From Flavobacteriales bacterium (GTDB lineage Bacteria; Bacteroidota; Bacteroidia; Flavobacteriales_D; Crocinitomicaceae), in the NCBI GenBank assembly GCA_947449575.1, contig CANFRV010000017.1, positions 1 through 64,000 of the forward strand: 64,000 nucleotides of DNA. Reading direction: 5' to 3'. The notes under the pieces were generated by a model, which had not been told where the DNA came from, made no database searches, and saw only the letters and a list, made by a program, of their open reading frames with translations. The position numbers and the translations under genes were made by a program. Positions 1 through 8,885 of the stretch are shown here, piece after piece; the stretch's first letter is position 1; each line of letters starts with the position of its first letter.

Positions 1-732
1 ACAATAGTTTAACTAAATCTATATAGGAATTTTGCAATTTTTAATTGTTTTTTTGATTTGCAAAAATCGGAATTTTTATATTTCCCCACAAGTTTTAGAC
101 TTGATCCGAGAAAATGTAATTTTCGAAGAAGAACAAATACTATTTGTGAAGACCGAACGTTAGTGAAAGGAACGGTAGTGCAGGAGGTAAGCAAAAATCA
201 AGGACATTTTAAGGAAGTTTTCACTCTTTCGAAAGTTGTACTTTCTCTCTCTACGTAAAACCGCACGTAAATACTCTTCTTCATTGCTTGCACTATCGTT
301 TAGTCTTCAAAAGCGATGCTTTTCTTTTTCGCTGAAAAAGCGAAAAGCTATTACGAAGAAATTTACAGCTACTTCTTTAAAATATCCAAACTTTAAAGCT
401 TCACAACTATTCATTATTCATTCAAAAAATCAATATACTAGAATTTCTCCACAATTTTTAGGTTTGATCCGTTAGCTTAAAGATCAAATAATAACCGCTT
501 CCTTTTTTAAATCACCTGTGCAAATGTAAATTGTAAAAAAAACAAATATAACTTGGATTTATCGAAAATAAAATATAAGTTTGAAACCTATAAAAAAAGA
601 AATTTTTTACCTAACCAATAGTTGCGAATTGATGAATAGAAACAATCGTAAATAAATTTGTTAATTATTAATAAAAAAGTGTTCTTTACTAATAAATAGA
701 AGTGTATACAAACTAAAAAAATAAAAAATAAA
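1..732. other. Gene-poor, AT-rich edge region
   Basis: No reading frame here has a recognisable protein family; the short open frames are basic or low-complexity and overlap each other on both strands. Two imperfect copies of a CCACAA-(G/T)TTTTAG-(A/G)-CTTGATCCG-like sequence lie near 86-110 and 450-475, and a small hairpin (CTTTTTCGC / GCGAAAAG) sits near 327-346. The left edge of the window may cut a larger unit, so an RNA or gene tail cannot be excluded. I see nothing that justifies a gene call. Confidence 0.5.
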
Positions 733-987
733 ATGGGGATAATTGACAAAAATGAAGTAAAGGAAAAAGCGGTAAATTTTGCAAAAGACACTGTAAAAGA
801 TGAAATCCAAGGAGCTATAGAAGACAAGGTCACAGAAGTTGTTCTTGATAAATCATTGGATTATGCTATGGAAAATGCAGGTGCTCAATTTTTACCTTGG
901 TGGGCGATGTTCTTGTGGTGGCCGATAAAAAAAATCGCCCTTTTAATATCATGGCCTATTAGAATTTTATTTAAAAAGAAAAAATAA
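733..987 (+). CDS. Small hypothetical membrane-associated protein
   Basis: An 84-residue protein that I do not recognise. Residues 1-45 are charged and predicted helical (EVKEKAVNFAKDTVKDEI style, Lys/Glu/Asp rich), and residues about 51-80 are strongly hydrophobic and tryptophan-rich (LPWWAMFLWWPIKK), followed by a terminal KKKK. That layout suggests a peripheral or single-pass inner-membrane protein with a cytosolic amphipathic helix. The ATG follows an A/T-rich leader, as is usual in Bacteroidota. It stands alone, 166 bases before the channel gene on the same strand. Function unknown. Confidence 0.55.
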   Translation: MGIIDKNEVKEKAVNFAKDTVKDEIQGAIEDKVTEVVLDKSLDYAMENAGAQFLPWWAMFLWWPIKKIALLISWPIRILFKKKK

Positions 988-1153
988 ACCGAAAAAATCA
1001 CCTGGGCTTGTCGGGAAAATCAGACCTTTTATTGCTTAATTCTACCTTTGAAGATGAGAAACATTCGTTTTTGGTCTTAATTAAGTTTTGAATTTAATAA
1101 TTGTCTACCTATTTTGTACCCACTTCCTATGCGTGACAGCTTAAATTAAAAAT

Positions 1154-3052
1154 ATGAAAAAGCATTCTTTATCAAAAAAAATACGTTATAAATTTGACGA
1201 GTTAATGAGTAAAGGACCAATAGCAATGATTGGTTTACTAGCAATTCTATCTTCCTTAGTTATTGTCATTGCAGGTACTATTATCATGCTATTTAATATT
1301 TATCCAGCGGGAGAAACTTCGATGGGATTTATAGAAGGGGTTTGGCAAAGTTTAATGCGAACACTTGATTCAGGGACAATGGGAGGTGACCAAGGTTGGG
1401 GATTTAGGATTGTTGCTTTTTTTGTTACAGTCGGTGGTATTTTTATAATATCAACATTAATTGGGGTGCTGAGCAGTGGTATTGAAGGAACATTAGAAGA
1501 GCTTCGTAAAGGAAAAAGTTTGGTTATAGAAAATGACTTCACTTTGATTTTAGGATGGTCTTCAAAAATATTTACCATTATTTCAGAGTTAGTAATTGCC
1601 AATGAAAATCAAAAAAATCCATGTATTGTTATTCTAGCTGACATGGATAAAGTGGAAATGGAGGATGAGCTGCGTAACAAGATTATGAGCACCAAAAACA
1701 CTAAAATCATTTGTAGAAATGGTAATCCGAATAATTTGGACGATTTAGCAATTGCAAATCCGAACGAATCAAAATCCATTATAATACTATCCTCAGAAGA
1801 AAACAGCACTGATTCACTAACCATAAAAACAATCTTAGCAATTACAAATAATCCAAACAGAAGAGAGGAACCGTATCATATTATTGCAGAAATAAAAATT
1901 GAAAAAAACATAGAAGTAGCTAAAATGATTGGTAAAGATGAAGTTGAATTAATCTTAACTGATGATATAATTGGCAAAATTATGGTTCAAACCTCTAGAC
2001 AAAGTGGTTTAAGTGTTGTTTACACTGAGTTAATGGATTTTGATGGTGCAGAAATTTATTTTAGTGATGAAAAATCCTTAATTGGAAAAACATATGCAGA
2101 ATCAATTTTCTCTTACAGTAATTCAGCAGTGATAGGATTACAGTATGCGGATGGAACGGTAAAAGTAAACCCACCAATGGACTATAAATTAAAAGCGGGT
2201 GATCAGATAATTGCTATTACAGAGGACGATGACACGTTAATAATTTCGAAAGAAAAACCAACTTTAACGAATGAAAATGTAATCGTAAATATTGACTCTA
2301 GCAAAGTTGAACCAGAGAGAGTACTAATATTAGGTTGGAACAAACGAGCAATGGTTATTATTAGTGAATTGGATAACTACGTAGGTCCAAATTCATATAT
2401 GAAAATAGTTTCTTCTTTTGATAACAATAGTGAAGACTTAATTTCAATTAAAAAATCTTTAAAAAACATTGACTTAGAATTTCAACATGGAGATACAAGT
2501 GCAAGAGAAATAATTGATAGTTTAGATATTACCTCTTACGACAGCATACAGATTTTATGCTACAAAGAAAAAATGGAAATACAGGAGTCAGATGCTCAAA
2601 CGTTGATTACTTTATTACATATTCGCAGAATAATTGAGGAAACTGGTCATGACATTAAAGTTATAAGTGAAATGTTAGATATTAAAAATAGAGATCTAGC
2701 AGAGGTTACAAAAGCTGATGACTTCATTGTAAGTGATAAATTAATTAGTTTACTGATGTCTCAAATATCAGAAAATAAAAACTTGATGCGCGTCTTTGAG
2801 GATTTGTTTAATGCTGAGGGAAGCGAGATTTATCTGAAACCAATCAGTGATTATATTAAAATTGGAGAAAAAATAAATTTTTACACAATTTTAGAAAGCG
2901 CCAAAAGAAAAGGTCAGACAGCAATTGGATACAGAATTTCATCATTATCTCACAATAGTAGTGAGGCATACGGAGTCGTAATAAATCCTACTAAATCTGA
3001 TGAAATAACATTTTCAGAATCTGACAAACTAATAGTGCTAGCCGAAGATTGA
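1154..3052 (+). CDS. CASTOR/POLLUX-type ion channel with RCK-like domains
   Basis: A 632-residue membrane protein resembling the plant CASTOR/POLLUX (SYM8) cation channels and their bacterial relatives. Two membrane helices lie at about residues 23-48 and 86-108 and bracket a pore loop near residues 69-82 (RTLDSGTMGGDQGW), the family's replacement for the GYG potassium filter. Two cytosolic Rossmann/RCK-like lobes follow, each opening with an LILGW motif (near residues 131 and 390), and TrkA-C-like strands lie between them. The expected role is ligand-gated cation (K+ or Ca2+) flux across the inner membrane as a tetramer. It appears monocistronic; ion selectivity cannot be read from sequence. 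Confidence 0.8.
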   Translation: MKKHSLSKKIRYKFDELMSKGPIAMIGLLAILSSLVIVIAGTIIMLFNIYPAGETSMGFIEGVWQSLMRTLDSGTMGGDQGWGFRIVAFFVTVGGIFIISTLIGVLSSGIEGTLEELRKGKSLVIENDFTLILGWSSKIFTIISELVIANENQKNPCIVILADMDKVEMEDELRNKIMSTKNTKIICRNGNPNNLDDLAIANPNESKSIIILSSEENSTDSLTIKTILAITNNPNRREEPYHIIAEIKIEKNIEVAKMIGKDEVELILTDDIIGKIMVQTSRQSGLSVVYTELMDFDGAEIYFSDEKSLIGKTYAESIFSYSNSAVIGLQYADGTVKVNPPMDYKLKAGDQIIAITEDDDTLIISKEKPTLTNENVIVNIDSSKVEPERVLILGWNKRAMVIISELDNYVGPNSYMKIVSSFDNNSEDLISIKKSLKNIDLEFQHGDTSAREIIDSLDITSYDSIQILCYKEKMEIQESDAQTLITLLHIRRIIEETGHDIKVISEMLDIKNRDLAEVTKADDFIVSDKLISLLMSQISENKNLMRVFEDLFNAEGSEIYLKPISDYIKIGEKINFYTILESAKRKGQTAIGYRISSLSHNSSEAYGVVINPTKSDEITFSESDKLIVLAED

Positions 3053-3286
3053 TCAAGAAAAACTTAAGAAGATTAAGTAAAAAAATCAGATTGGAAACGA
3101 GAAGGTTGAAGAAATTGAAATAAAGAACGTTTAATTTGGAAATATAAAATAAAAAAAGTAGGTTTACCTTTAGTACAATTCTATTAGAATTAATAAATCT
3201 AAAACATACTGAGCTAAAACCTACAAAAACAAAATATCATATTCTAAAAGTCCACGTGATTCCTAAAACAATAAATACTTAATAGA

Positions 3287-3415
3287 ATGTATAACGAAAA
3301 AATTGAAAACTTAATCAACTTCGCCCTGGAAGAACGTGAATTAACCGAAAAAGAAAAACAAATTTTGTTTAAAAAAGCACAAGAGGAAGGTGTTGATCTT
3401 GATGCTGTTCGCTGA
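3287..3415 (+). pseudogene. 42-residue remnant of a TerB-like helical N-terminus
   Basis: ATG at 3287 and TGA at 3413-3415 encode 42 residues (MYNEKIENLINFALEERE... ending VDLDAVR). The sequence matches, from memory, the N-terminal two-helix segment (ELTEKEKQILFKKAQEEGVDLDEFE type) found at the start of much longer Bacteroidota membrane or GYF proteins. Here it stops just before the usual continuation. A one-base shift would open a short alternative tail (LFAEELEIK), so a frameshift or deletion is plausible. It lies 47 bases before the SPFH gene, a family it commonly accompanies. It may alternatively be a genuine small protein. Confidence 0.4.
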
Positions 3416-3462
3416 GGAACTAGAGATTAAATAATTAATTAAAATAATTTAAATAAAAATAT

Positions 3463-4803
3463 ATGGGATTCTTTGGAAAAAAAACAGAAGGTGGATTAAT
3501 GGACGTAATTCGCTGCGATGAACAAGAATATCTTGTTTGGAAATGGCGTCCTGCAGGAGAAGCTAATTCAACAAAGAAAGAAAATGCTATTCGTTACGGG
3601 AGTAGTTTACGAGTAAAGGATGGTGAGTTAGCTGTTTTCGTATACCAACAAAAAGATGGGTCGCTTCAAGATTTTATTACTGGACCTTACGATCAAACAA
3701 TCAAAACGGCAAACTTTCCAGTTTTATCAAGTATTGTAGGGTTGGCTTTTGGGGGTGCTTCACCCTTTCAAGCAGAAATCTATTTTATAAATCTTTCAGG
3801 AAACATACAAGTAAAATTTGGTATTCCTTATTTTGATGTATTCGACCCAAGATTTTTAGACTTTGCTGTACCAATGGCAGCTAGGGGTACAATTACTTTT
3901 AATGTGACCGATTATAAAGGTTTTATTAAATTAAATCGCTTGATCAATTTTGAGTTGGAAGATTTCAACAAACAAATTAAGGATGCAGTTACTAAATATG
4001 TAAAAGCTGTCATTACAAATATGCCCACAGATAATGGTATGCCGGTTTTACAAATGGAACGTAAATTACTTGACATAAATGACTTAATTGCAGCAAAACT
4101 TTCAGAAAGACTAGAAACGGATTTTGGTGTAAATATGAAAGGTTTTGATTTAGCGTCAATTGATGTTGATAAGGAAAGTGAAGGATATGCTGAATTAAGA
4201 AAGGTTACAGCCGAACAAACAACTATAACAATTGCTGCTCAAACTGATATTGGTATTAAAAACATGGAGGACATGCAAAGTATCAATGCAGGGAACATGG
4301 AAGAAACATTGAGAATTCAGAGAGAAGAAGCACAAAGAGCTCAAAAACTTCAAACCGAAACTAATTTTATGGGAGCACATGCTCTTAACCAACAAACAGA
4401 TGTCTTAAAAACAGGTGCAGAAAGCTTAGGACAAATGGGGAATGTTGGCGGTGGAGGTGGCGGAGGTATGAACCCCGCTGGTATGATGACTGGAATGATG
4501 ATGGGCGGTGCTATGGGCAATCAAATGGCTGGGATGATGAATAATATGGGGCAAAATATGAACCAACAACAAAATACACCTCCACCTCCTCCGACAATTG
4601 CATATAGTGTATCTGTTAATGGTCAAACAACTGGACCTTTCAACATGCAACAATTACAGCAAATGGTTCAAAATGGTCAGCTACAACAAAATACACATGT
4701 TTGGAAACAAGGAATGGCAGGATGGGAAGTTGCTGGTAATGTACAGGACCTTACTGCACTATTTGGAGCAATGCCTCCTCCCCCGCCACCTCCAGTACAA
4801 TAA
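3463..4803 (+). CDS. SPFH-domain protein with C-terminal GYF_2 domain
   Basis: A 446-residue protein of the YdjI / virion-core-like SPFH group. Residues about 30-290 form the SPFH (band-7-like) region, with the typical start MGFFGKK and the helical TAEQTTITIAAQTDIG segment. Residues about 310-375 are a Gly/Met/Asn-rich low-complexity linker, and residues about 385-435 form a GYF_2 (DUF4339) domain with the GPF and W-K-x-G-x-x-x-W core. The protein ends in polyproline. No transmembrane helix is evident. Relatives in Bacillus act with phage-shock-type membrane stress systems, so a membrane-scaffold role is a reasonable inference. The next three small genes look functionally tied to it, one sharing the GYF_2 domain. 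Confidence 0.82.
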   Translation: MGFFGKKTEGGLMDVIRCDEQEYLVWKWRPAGEANSTKKENAIRYGSSLRVKDGELAVFVYQQKDGSLQDFITGPYDQTIKTANFPVLSSIVGLAFGGASPFQAEIYFINLSGNIQVKFGIPYFDVFDPRFLDFAVPMAARGTITFNVTDYKGFIKLNRLINFELEDFNKQIKDAVTKYVKAVITNMPTDNGMPVLQMERKLLDINDLIAAKLSERLETDFGVNMKGFDLASIDVDKESEGYAELRKVTAEQTTITIAAQTDIGIKNMEDMQSINAGNMEETLRIQREEAQRAQKLQTETNFMGAHALNQQTDVLKTGAESLGQMGNVGGGGGGGMNPAGMMTGMMMGGAMGNQMAGMMNNMGQNMNQQQNTPPPPPTIAYSVSVNGQTTGPFNMQQLQQMVQNGQLQQNTHVWKQGMAGWEVAGNVQDLTALFGAMPPPPPPPVQ

Positions 4804-4904
4804 AAAATTACTAAAAAAAAGAGGAGTTTAGAAACCTCTATAAAAAACGAGGCGTATCCTGAAAAGCCAAATGAGTAGGGTAAAGTAAAATAAATAAAAT
4901 TATT

Positions 4905-5210
4905 ATGGAAAATGAAGCAAAAAGTGGTTTGAAACCTTGGATGGCAAACTTAATTGTATTTGGATTAGAATTAATTGAAATTTTCATTTATTTCGCAATT
5001 GCAGGAAAAGCAATAGGAAAAATGTTAAAAGGTGATATTGGTGGCGCTTTTGATAATATTATCGGTGCTATTTGGTTTGTAAATATCAGTGCTTTGGCTA
5101 TCTCATTTCTTATTTTGTTTGTAAAACCTTTAAGAACACGTATGAACAAAGGAATTGCTTATTGGAACTTTATTTGGGTTGCAATGAACATTTATTCTAT
5201 TTACGGCTAA
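4905..5210 (+). CDS. Small three-helix membrane protein
   Basis: A 101-residue hydrophobic protein with about three membrane segments (residues about 13-35, 52-75 and 82-100). I recognise no named family. It starts 101 bases after the SPFH-GYF gene and is followed after 12 bases by a GYF_2 protein and then another small membrane protein, so these three genes probably form one operon. The association suggests an integral-membrane partner for the SPFH/GYF proteins; this is inferred from position only. Confidence 0.6.
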   Translation: MENEAKSGLKPWMANLIVFGLELIEIFIYFAIAGKAIGKMLKGDIGGAFDNIIGAIWFVNISALAISFLILFVKPLRTRMNKGIAYWNFIWVAMNIYSIYG

Positions 5211-5222
5211 ACATCTACAAAA

Positions 5223-5576
5223 ATGAATGATGATAGCTTTTTTTCAACAAACAGATTAATAGAATTTGGAATGAGTATGGCGGTGGCACAGCAAATGGTT
5301 CAAACCATGAACAGTGCTATTACTAATATGCAAATTCCGGGTTCTATGAATGCTATGCATCCAGCTCCAGCTCCCTTTTATTATGCTATGATAGAAGGGA
5401 GTCAAGCAGGTCCTTTTTCAGAACAGGAGTTATCTCGTTTAATTGCCGAGAAAAAAATTGTGAAGGAAACGTACATTTGGAAACCCGGTTTACCAAATTG
5501 GGAAATAGCTGAGAAACTGCCTGAAATATTAAAACTAGTGGCATTAGCTCCACCACCATTTCAACAAAATCAATAA
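5223..5576 (+). CDS. GYF_2 (DUF4339) domain protein
   Basis: A 117-residue protein. The N-terminal half is Met/Gln/Asn-rich and the C-terminal half (residues about 52-105) is a GYF_2 domain: FYYAMIEGSQAGPFS, then a leucine-rich helix and WKPGLPNWEIAE. It ends with a Pro-rich APPPF tail. It strongly resembles the C-terminal domain of the SPFH protein encoded just upstream, so the two domains are probably duplicates. GYF_2 domains are thought to bind proline-rich tracts, and both this protein and the SPFH protein carry such tracts, which suggests homotypic assembly. It lies 12 bases after and 4 bases before small membrane-protein genes. Confidence 0.75.
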   Translation: MNDDSFFSTNRLIEFGMSMAVAQQMVQTMNSAITNMQIPGSMNAMHPAPAPFYYAMIEGSQAGPFSEQELSRLIAEKKIVKETYIWKPGLPNWEIAEKLPEILKLVALAPPPFQQNQ

Positions 5577-5580
5577 GATT

Positions 5581-5925
5581 ATGAAAATAAATTTTGTACA
5601 GACTTTTATAGCTATAGCAGTGAGTTTACTAATCTCATACGGGTTGTATTCATTTCATATAGGAACAAATAAGATGCTTTTTAGTGCTGGTAGTTTCGTA
5701 TTTCTGGCAATAACTCTAATTGTAACCATTGGAGTTAGTTTTGAGTTGCCAAGAACTTCCATGAACATTAAAATGGTGGCAAGTATTTTCTTTGTAATAG
5801 CATTGATCAGCAATCTAGTATTTACATTCAGTGCATTTGCTGTGCCAAGTTATATTATAACAAATGGAATTTTATTACTGTTTTTTATTTTAATTGCATA
5901 CTCAATCAATAACGCAAAACAATAA
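5581..5925 (+). CDS. Small four-helix membrane protein
   Basis: A 114-residue, almost entirely hydrophobic protein with about four transmembrane segments and no soluble domain. No family was recognised. The ATG lies 4 bases after the stop of the GYF_2 gene, so translation is probably coupled. It closes the small SPFH/GYF-associated gene set. Confidence 0.6.
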   Translation: MKINFVQTFIAIAVSLLISYGLYSFHIGTNKMLFSAGSFVFLAITLIVTIGVSFELPRTSMNIKMVASIFFVIALISNLVFTFSAFAVPSYIITNGILLLFFILIAYSINNAKQ

Positions 5926-6091
5926 CCAAAATAGTATTAACAACAAGAAAAATAAGTCATTATAAATGGACCCCTTTTCTGACTTGTTATTTAATACTAA
6001 AAATACGTTGGTAAATTATGAGTAGTATTGAATGTAAAAAGTGACAATTCACTTTCACGGGATAATTCTCTAATTTTAAAATAGTGTATGT

Positions 6092-6132
6092 TTAGAAAGG
6101 ATTTTCATTTTTTTTATGGAAATCCTTTCTAA
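6092..6132. repeat. 13-bp inverted repeat (hairpin)
   Basis: TTAGAAAGGATTT (6092-6104) pairs perfectly with AAATCCTTTCTAA (6120-6132) across a 15-base T-rich loop. It lies between the SPFH/GYF satellite operon and the VanZ-like gene. It could act as a terminator for the upstream operon, but the loop is long and only a short T tract follows. Confidence 0.6.
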
Positions 6133-6192
6133 TTTTACAGACAGTCCAAGCAATCAGCGTTCTTGAAAGTAACTTATCGTTAAAAATATAGT

Positions 6193-6558
6193 ATGAAGAA
6201 AATTAAAATTATTATTGTTTTCATTTTACTCATAATTACTTACCACAGTCTAAAACTTCCTGATTCCAAGAGTTTAACATTGCATATAAATGATAAATTG
6301 GGGCATTTTTTAGCATATGCATCTTTAGCAACTCATGTTCTATTTCTATGTAATTTACGAAAAGAAAAACTCATTGGAATTATACTGATGATCAGCTATG
6401 GATTTCTTATGGAATTATTGCAAGGATTTGTTCCAGGAAGAGATCCTTCTGGTTTAGACATGATTGCCAACTCTAGCGGAATCCTTGTTGGTTTGGTGAT
6501 TTTTTTAATGTTCAAAAAACAAATAATTGCTCTTTATAAGAAAATACATGTTTTGTAA
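6193..6558 (+). CDS. VanZ-like family membrane protein
   Basis: A 121-residue protein with four predicted membrane helices. It has the VanZ-like core: KLGHFLAYASLA in the second helix region, MELLQGFVPGRDPSGLDMIANSSG in the loop before the last helix (conserved E-x-x-Q and D-x-x-N residues). The founding member is linked to teicoplanin resistance, but most bacterial homologues are of unknown function and no resistance should be inferred. It is transcribed alone downstream of a hairpin. Confidence 0.85.
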   Translation: MKKIKIIIVFILLIITYHSLKLPDSKSLTLHINDKLGHFLAYASLATHVLFLCNLRKEKLIGIILMISYGFLMELLQGFVPGRDPSGLDMIANSSGILVGLVIFLMFKKQIIALYKKIHVL

Positions 6559-6680
6559 ATTGAAAACTCTGGAATCACGATATCAATCGCCAATTTCTTC
6601 TTCTAAAGTGATCTCTTTTTATTTTCACTTGTTGAATATTACTACTTTCGTCAAATGACATTATTTTTATAATCTCCCTT

Positions 6681-7379
6681 ATGATAGATTTATCGTACGC
6701 TGATAAGCAAATTCAAGGTGTTACTAATTTTAAAGACCTTGTTTCGACAACTTTTCAAGGGCAACTTAATGCGCTTTATTGGCCTCGTGAATTGACAGGT
6801 GATTTTTCTGAAATTGTTAAAAAGATAGAGCTAAATGATACAATTATTGAACTGGAAGAAGAAGAACTTCGTGAACTACAGTTGAGTGAAATGGGACAAA
6901 TGGCTCGTGAAATTCTTATAAATGATTTGAAGTTATTGACAGCACATGGAGCATCTCCCAGTCTAAACGTGATTAAGTCCTATGAACGAGATGATGCCTA
7001 CCCATTTTTCCCCACTGATGTTTATTCTTTTCATGTAGATCGTTCACCGATACCTGTCGATACATTTTTATGCACGTACTATGGAGAGTCGAGTGAAATA
7101 TTAGCCAATTCTCAAGCCAAGCAAAAAATACTTATTCCCGAAATCCGTGACGAACTTAAAAAAATATATGGTGGAAGAGATGAAGGTTTTGAATCATTTT
7201 TAATTGAACATTTCTTTGATTTACATTATGAAGTTAATCCTAAGGCCTGCCCTACTAAATTAGGTCTTGGTCACATATGGAGATTAGCGATTGACCACCC
7301 TAAAAGTCAAGTTCCTCCTTGTATTCACCGCGCACCTGTTGAAAAAATTGGTCAGAACCGCCTGTTGTTAATCTGTTAA
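6681..7379 (+). CDS. DUF1826-like protein with cupin/2OG-oxygenase-like His-Asp-His pattern
   Basis: A 232-residue cytosolic protein that resembles DUF1826. Residues 118-120 form an HVD motif after a beta-strand, a C-T-Y-Y-G segment follows (131-135), and the C-terminus contains CIHRAP (His216) and NRLLL (Arg227). This H-x-D...H...R arrangement is the pattern of double-stranded beta-helix, Fe(II)-dependent enzymes, so a metal-dependent oxygenase-like fold is my inference. The N-terminal half is helical and less conserved. Substrate unknown. It has no operon partner. Confidence 0.55.
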   Translation: MIDLSYADKQIQGVTNFKDLVSTTFQGQLNALYWPRELTGDFSEIVKKIELNDTIIELEEEELRELQLSEMGQMAREILINDLKLLTAHGASPSLNVIKSYERDDAYPFFPTDVYSFHVDRSPIPVDTFLCTYYGESSEILANSQAKQKILIPEIRDELKKIYGGRDEGFESFLIEHFFDLHYEVNPKACPTKLGLGHIWRLAIDHPKSQVPPCIHRAPVEKIGQNRLLLIC

Positions 7380-7451
7380 AAACCACTTTTAAAAACAACG
7401 TATTGTTCTTTAGAAGAAATTAAATGTGCTGTAATCAATATATTTCATCTT

Positions 7452-7847
7452 TCACTTCTCTCCTATTCTTGCATCGTATTTTACAAAAATATTGATCCAC
7501 ATTGCGCGTCCTAATCGTATGATGTAGGGTTGGATAATAAGCATCACCGATGACAAAATCAACATGAAATAAGTTAAAGAATAATTCAAATACAAGTAAA
7601 AAATCGAAGTTATAGCGATTACTATCAAAACGACAACTGGATAACTCATCCAAAGAGCACCATAATAAAATCCAGGCTCTACAACAAAATCCTGACCACA
7701 GATGGTACAATTATCGTCCATCATTAAACAGCGTTTCAGATGATATGGGTTTTTATGAATAAACAAGTTTCCTTCATGACATTTTGGACATTTCAATTTC
7801 AAAATACTGTATGTCTTCGTTCCCTTCTTTAAAAGTTTTAGCTGCAT
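7452..7847 (-). CDS. DUF983 membrane protein
   Basis: A 131-residue DUF983 protein. The N-terminus carries a zinc-ribbon-like set of cysteines (CPKCHEG and CTICGQDF), followed by the family hallmark EPGFYYGALWMSYP and two membrane helices. DUF983 proteins are small inner-membrane proteins of unknown function common in Bacteroidota and Proteobacteria. All four cysteines are intact, so metal binding is plausible. It is a single gene facing the DUF1826-like gene convergently. Confidence 0.88.
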   Translation of the reverse strand: MQLKLLKKGTKTYSILKLKCPKCHEGNLFIHKNPYHLKRCLMMDDNCTICGQDFVVEPGFYYGALWMSYPVVVLIVIAITSIFYLYLNYSLTYFMLILSSVMLIIQPYIIRLGRAMWINIFVKYDARIGEK

Positions 7848-8016
7848 TTTCTTTTGAAATTTATTCGATAGCCCGAAGTTAGGTATAATAATTCTTTTTT
7901 ATGAAATGACAATTATTCAGTCCTGTTATATTTTCAAATGAAAAGATAGAAAGTAGTAAAAATATTAATCAATCCAGTTTTTGATTCTTGTCATAATTTA
8001 AATAAAACTCTACTTC

Positions 8017-8024
8017 TATTTTTG
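8017..8024 (+). promoter_or_regulatory. Bacteroidota -7 promoter box (TATTTTTG)
   Basis: TATTTTTG fits the TAnnTTTG consensus, with a TTG at 7988-7990 in the -33 area. It lies 49 bases upstream of the SnoaL-like gene. Confidence 0.5.
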
Positions 8025-8073
8025 TCTTCAAGAAAAAACAATACGTAAAAACAATAATTAAATACACGAACGC

Positions 8074-8529
8074 ATGAACACAAAAACAGAGGAATTAAAC
8101 AAAAAAATTGCGCGTCAATCCATTGATGCTATTACAAAAGGTGATTACGATTTATTAGAGCAAATAAGTGATATTGATACCTACCAACTTCATTATCCGA
8201 GTTATTTAAAACCTTTAGATTATGATGAAGCGGAAGAATTAAGTGATAACTTTAATTTAGCATTTCCAGACATGAAAGTTACGATTGAAAACCAAATTGC
8301 AGAAGGAGATTATGTAGTAACAAGAATGATTTATCAAGGAACGCATAAAAATGAATACAGAGGAATAGCAGCAACCGGAAAAAAGGTAAAAATTTCTGCG
8401 ATGACAATTCAATATATCGTAGAGGGAAAAATCACTGAAGAATGGACAGAAATCGATACTCTTGGAATGATGCAGCAAATTGGCGCTCTTCCCTACTTGG
8501 ATACAATCTTTTCAAAAGAAAAAGCATAA
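8074..8529 (+). CDS. SnoaL-like / ester cyclase family protein
   Basis: A 151-residue NTF2-fold protein of the SnoaL-like polyketide-cyclase group: FPDMKVTIENQIAEGDYVV, then a GTH(K)..Y.GI..TGK.V.....  strand pair and the closing KITEEWTEIDTLGMMQQIG. The last motif is diagnostic for this family. Despite the name, there is no polyketide pathway nearby, and such proteins are usually stand-alone enzymes or stress proteins of unknown substrate. No signal peptide. A strong terminator follows. Confidence 0.85.
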   Translation: MNTKTEELNKKIARQSIDAITKGDYDLLEQISDIDTYQLHYPSYLKPLDYDEAEELSDNFNLAFPDMKVTIENQIAEGDYVVTRMIYQGTHKNEYRGIAATGKKVKISAMTIQYIVEGKITEEWTEIDTLGMMQQIGALPYLDTIFSKEKA

Positions 8530-8601
8530 ATTAATAAAGCCGATGGATAGATATAATTCATTTATGAACGGATGAAATTATTGAAACTTTTATTATTTTA
8601 G

Positions 8602-8632
8602 AAAAAGATGCATTGATTTGCATCTTTTTTTT
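8602..8632. terminator. Rho-independent terminator after the SnoaL-like gene
   Basis: GATGCA (8607-8612) pairs with TGCATC (8619-8624) over a six-base loop, with an A run on the left and eight T on the right. The structure is symmetrical, so it could work on both strands. The remaining 250 bases up to the CPBP gene contain only a possible TACTTTTG box at 8763-8770; I see no gene there. Confidence 0.75.
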
Positions 8633-8885
8633 GATTAAAAAATTAACCTAAAAAAGGATAGGGAAAATAGAAATACTAGTTCGTACAGCTATTCATTAAT
8701 GTTCTACCGAACTGTCACTCTCTAGTTTGATTAACATCAGTGCATTCACCCCTCATTGAGTTTACTTTTGCTTTTACACAGTGACACAGCGTATTTTTCA
8801 TTTTTCAATTGGAAGCTACAAGCAGAAATTCGGAACCAATTAGAGATAAAATTGAAAACAAAGTGTTAGAAATAAAAATTATGCA

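Noticed and set aside
9-475. Three short open frames on both strands at the left edge
   Set aside because: Basic, low-complexity translations that overlap each other, without family resemblance or promoter box.
4426-4653. His/Ser-rich minus-strand frame
   Set aside because: Shadow of the Met/Gly/Asn-rich linker of the SPFH-GYF gene on the opposite strand.
8074-8529. Polyketide biosynthesis
   Set aside because: The SnoaL-like fold is widespread in stand-alone proteins and there is no polyketide synthase nearby.
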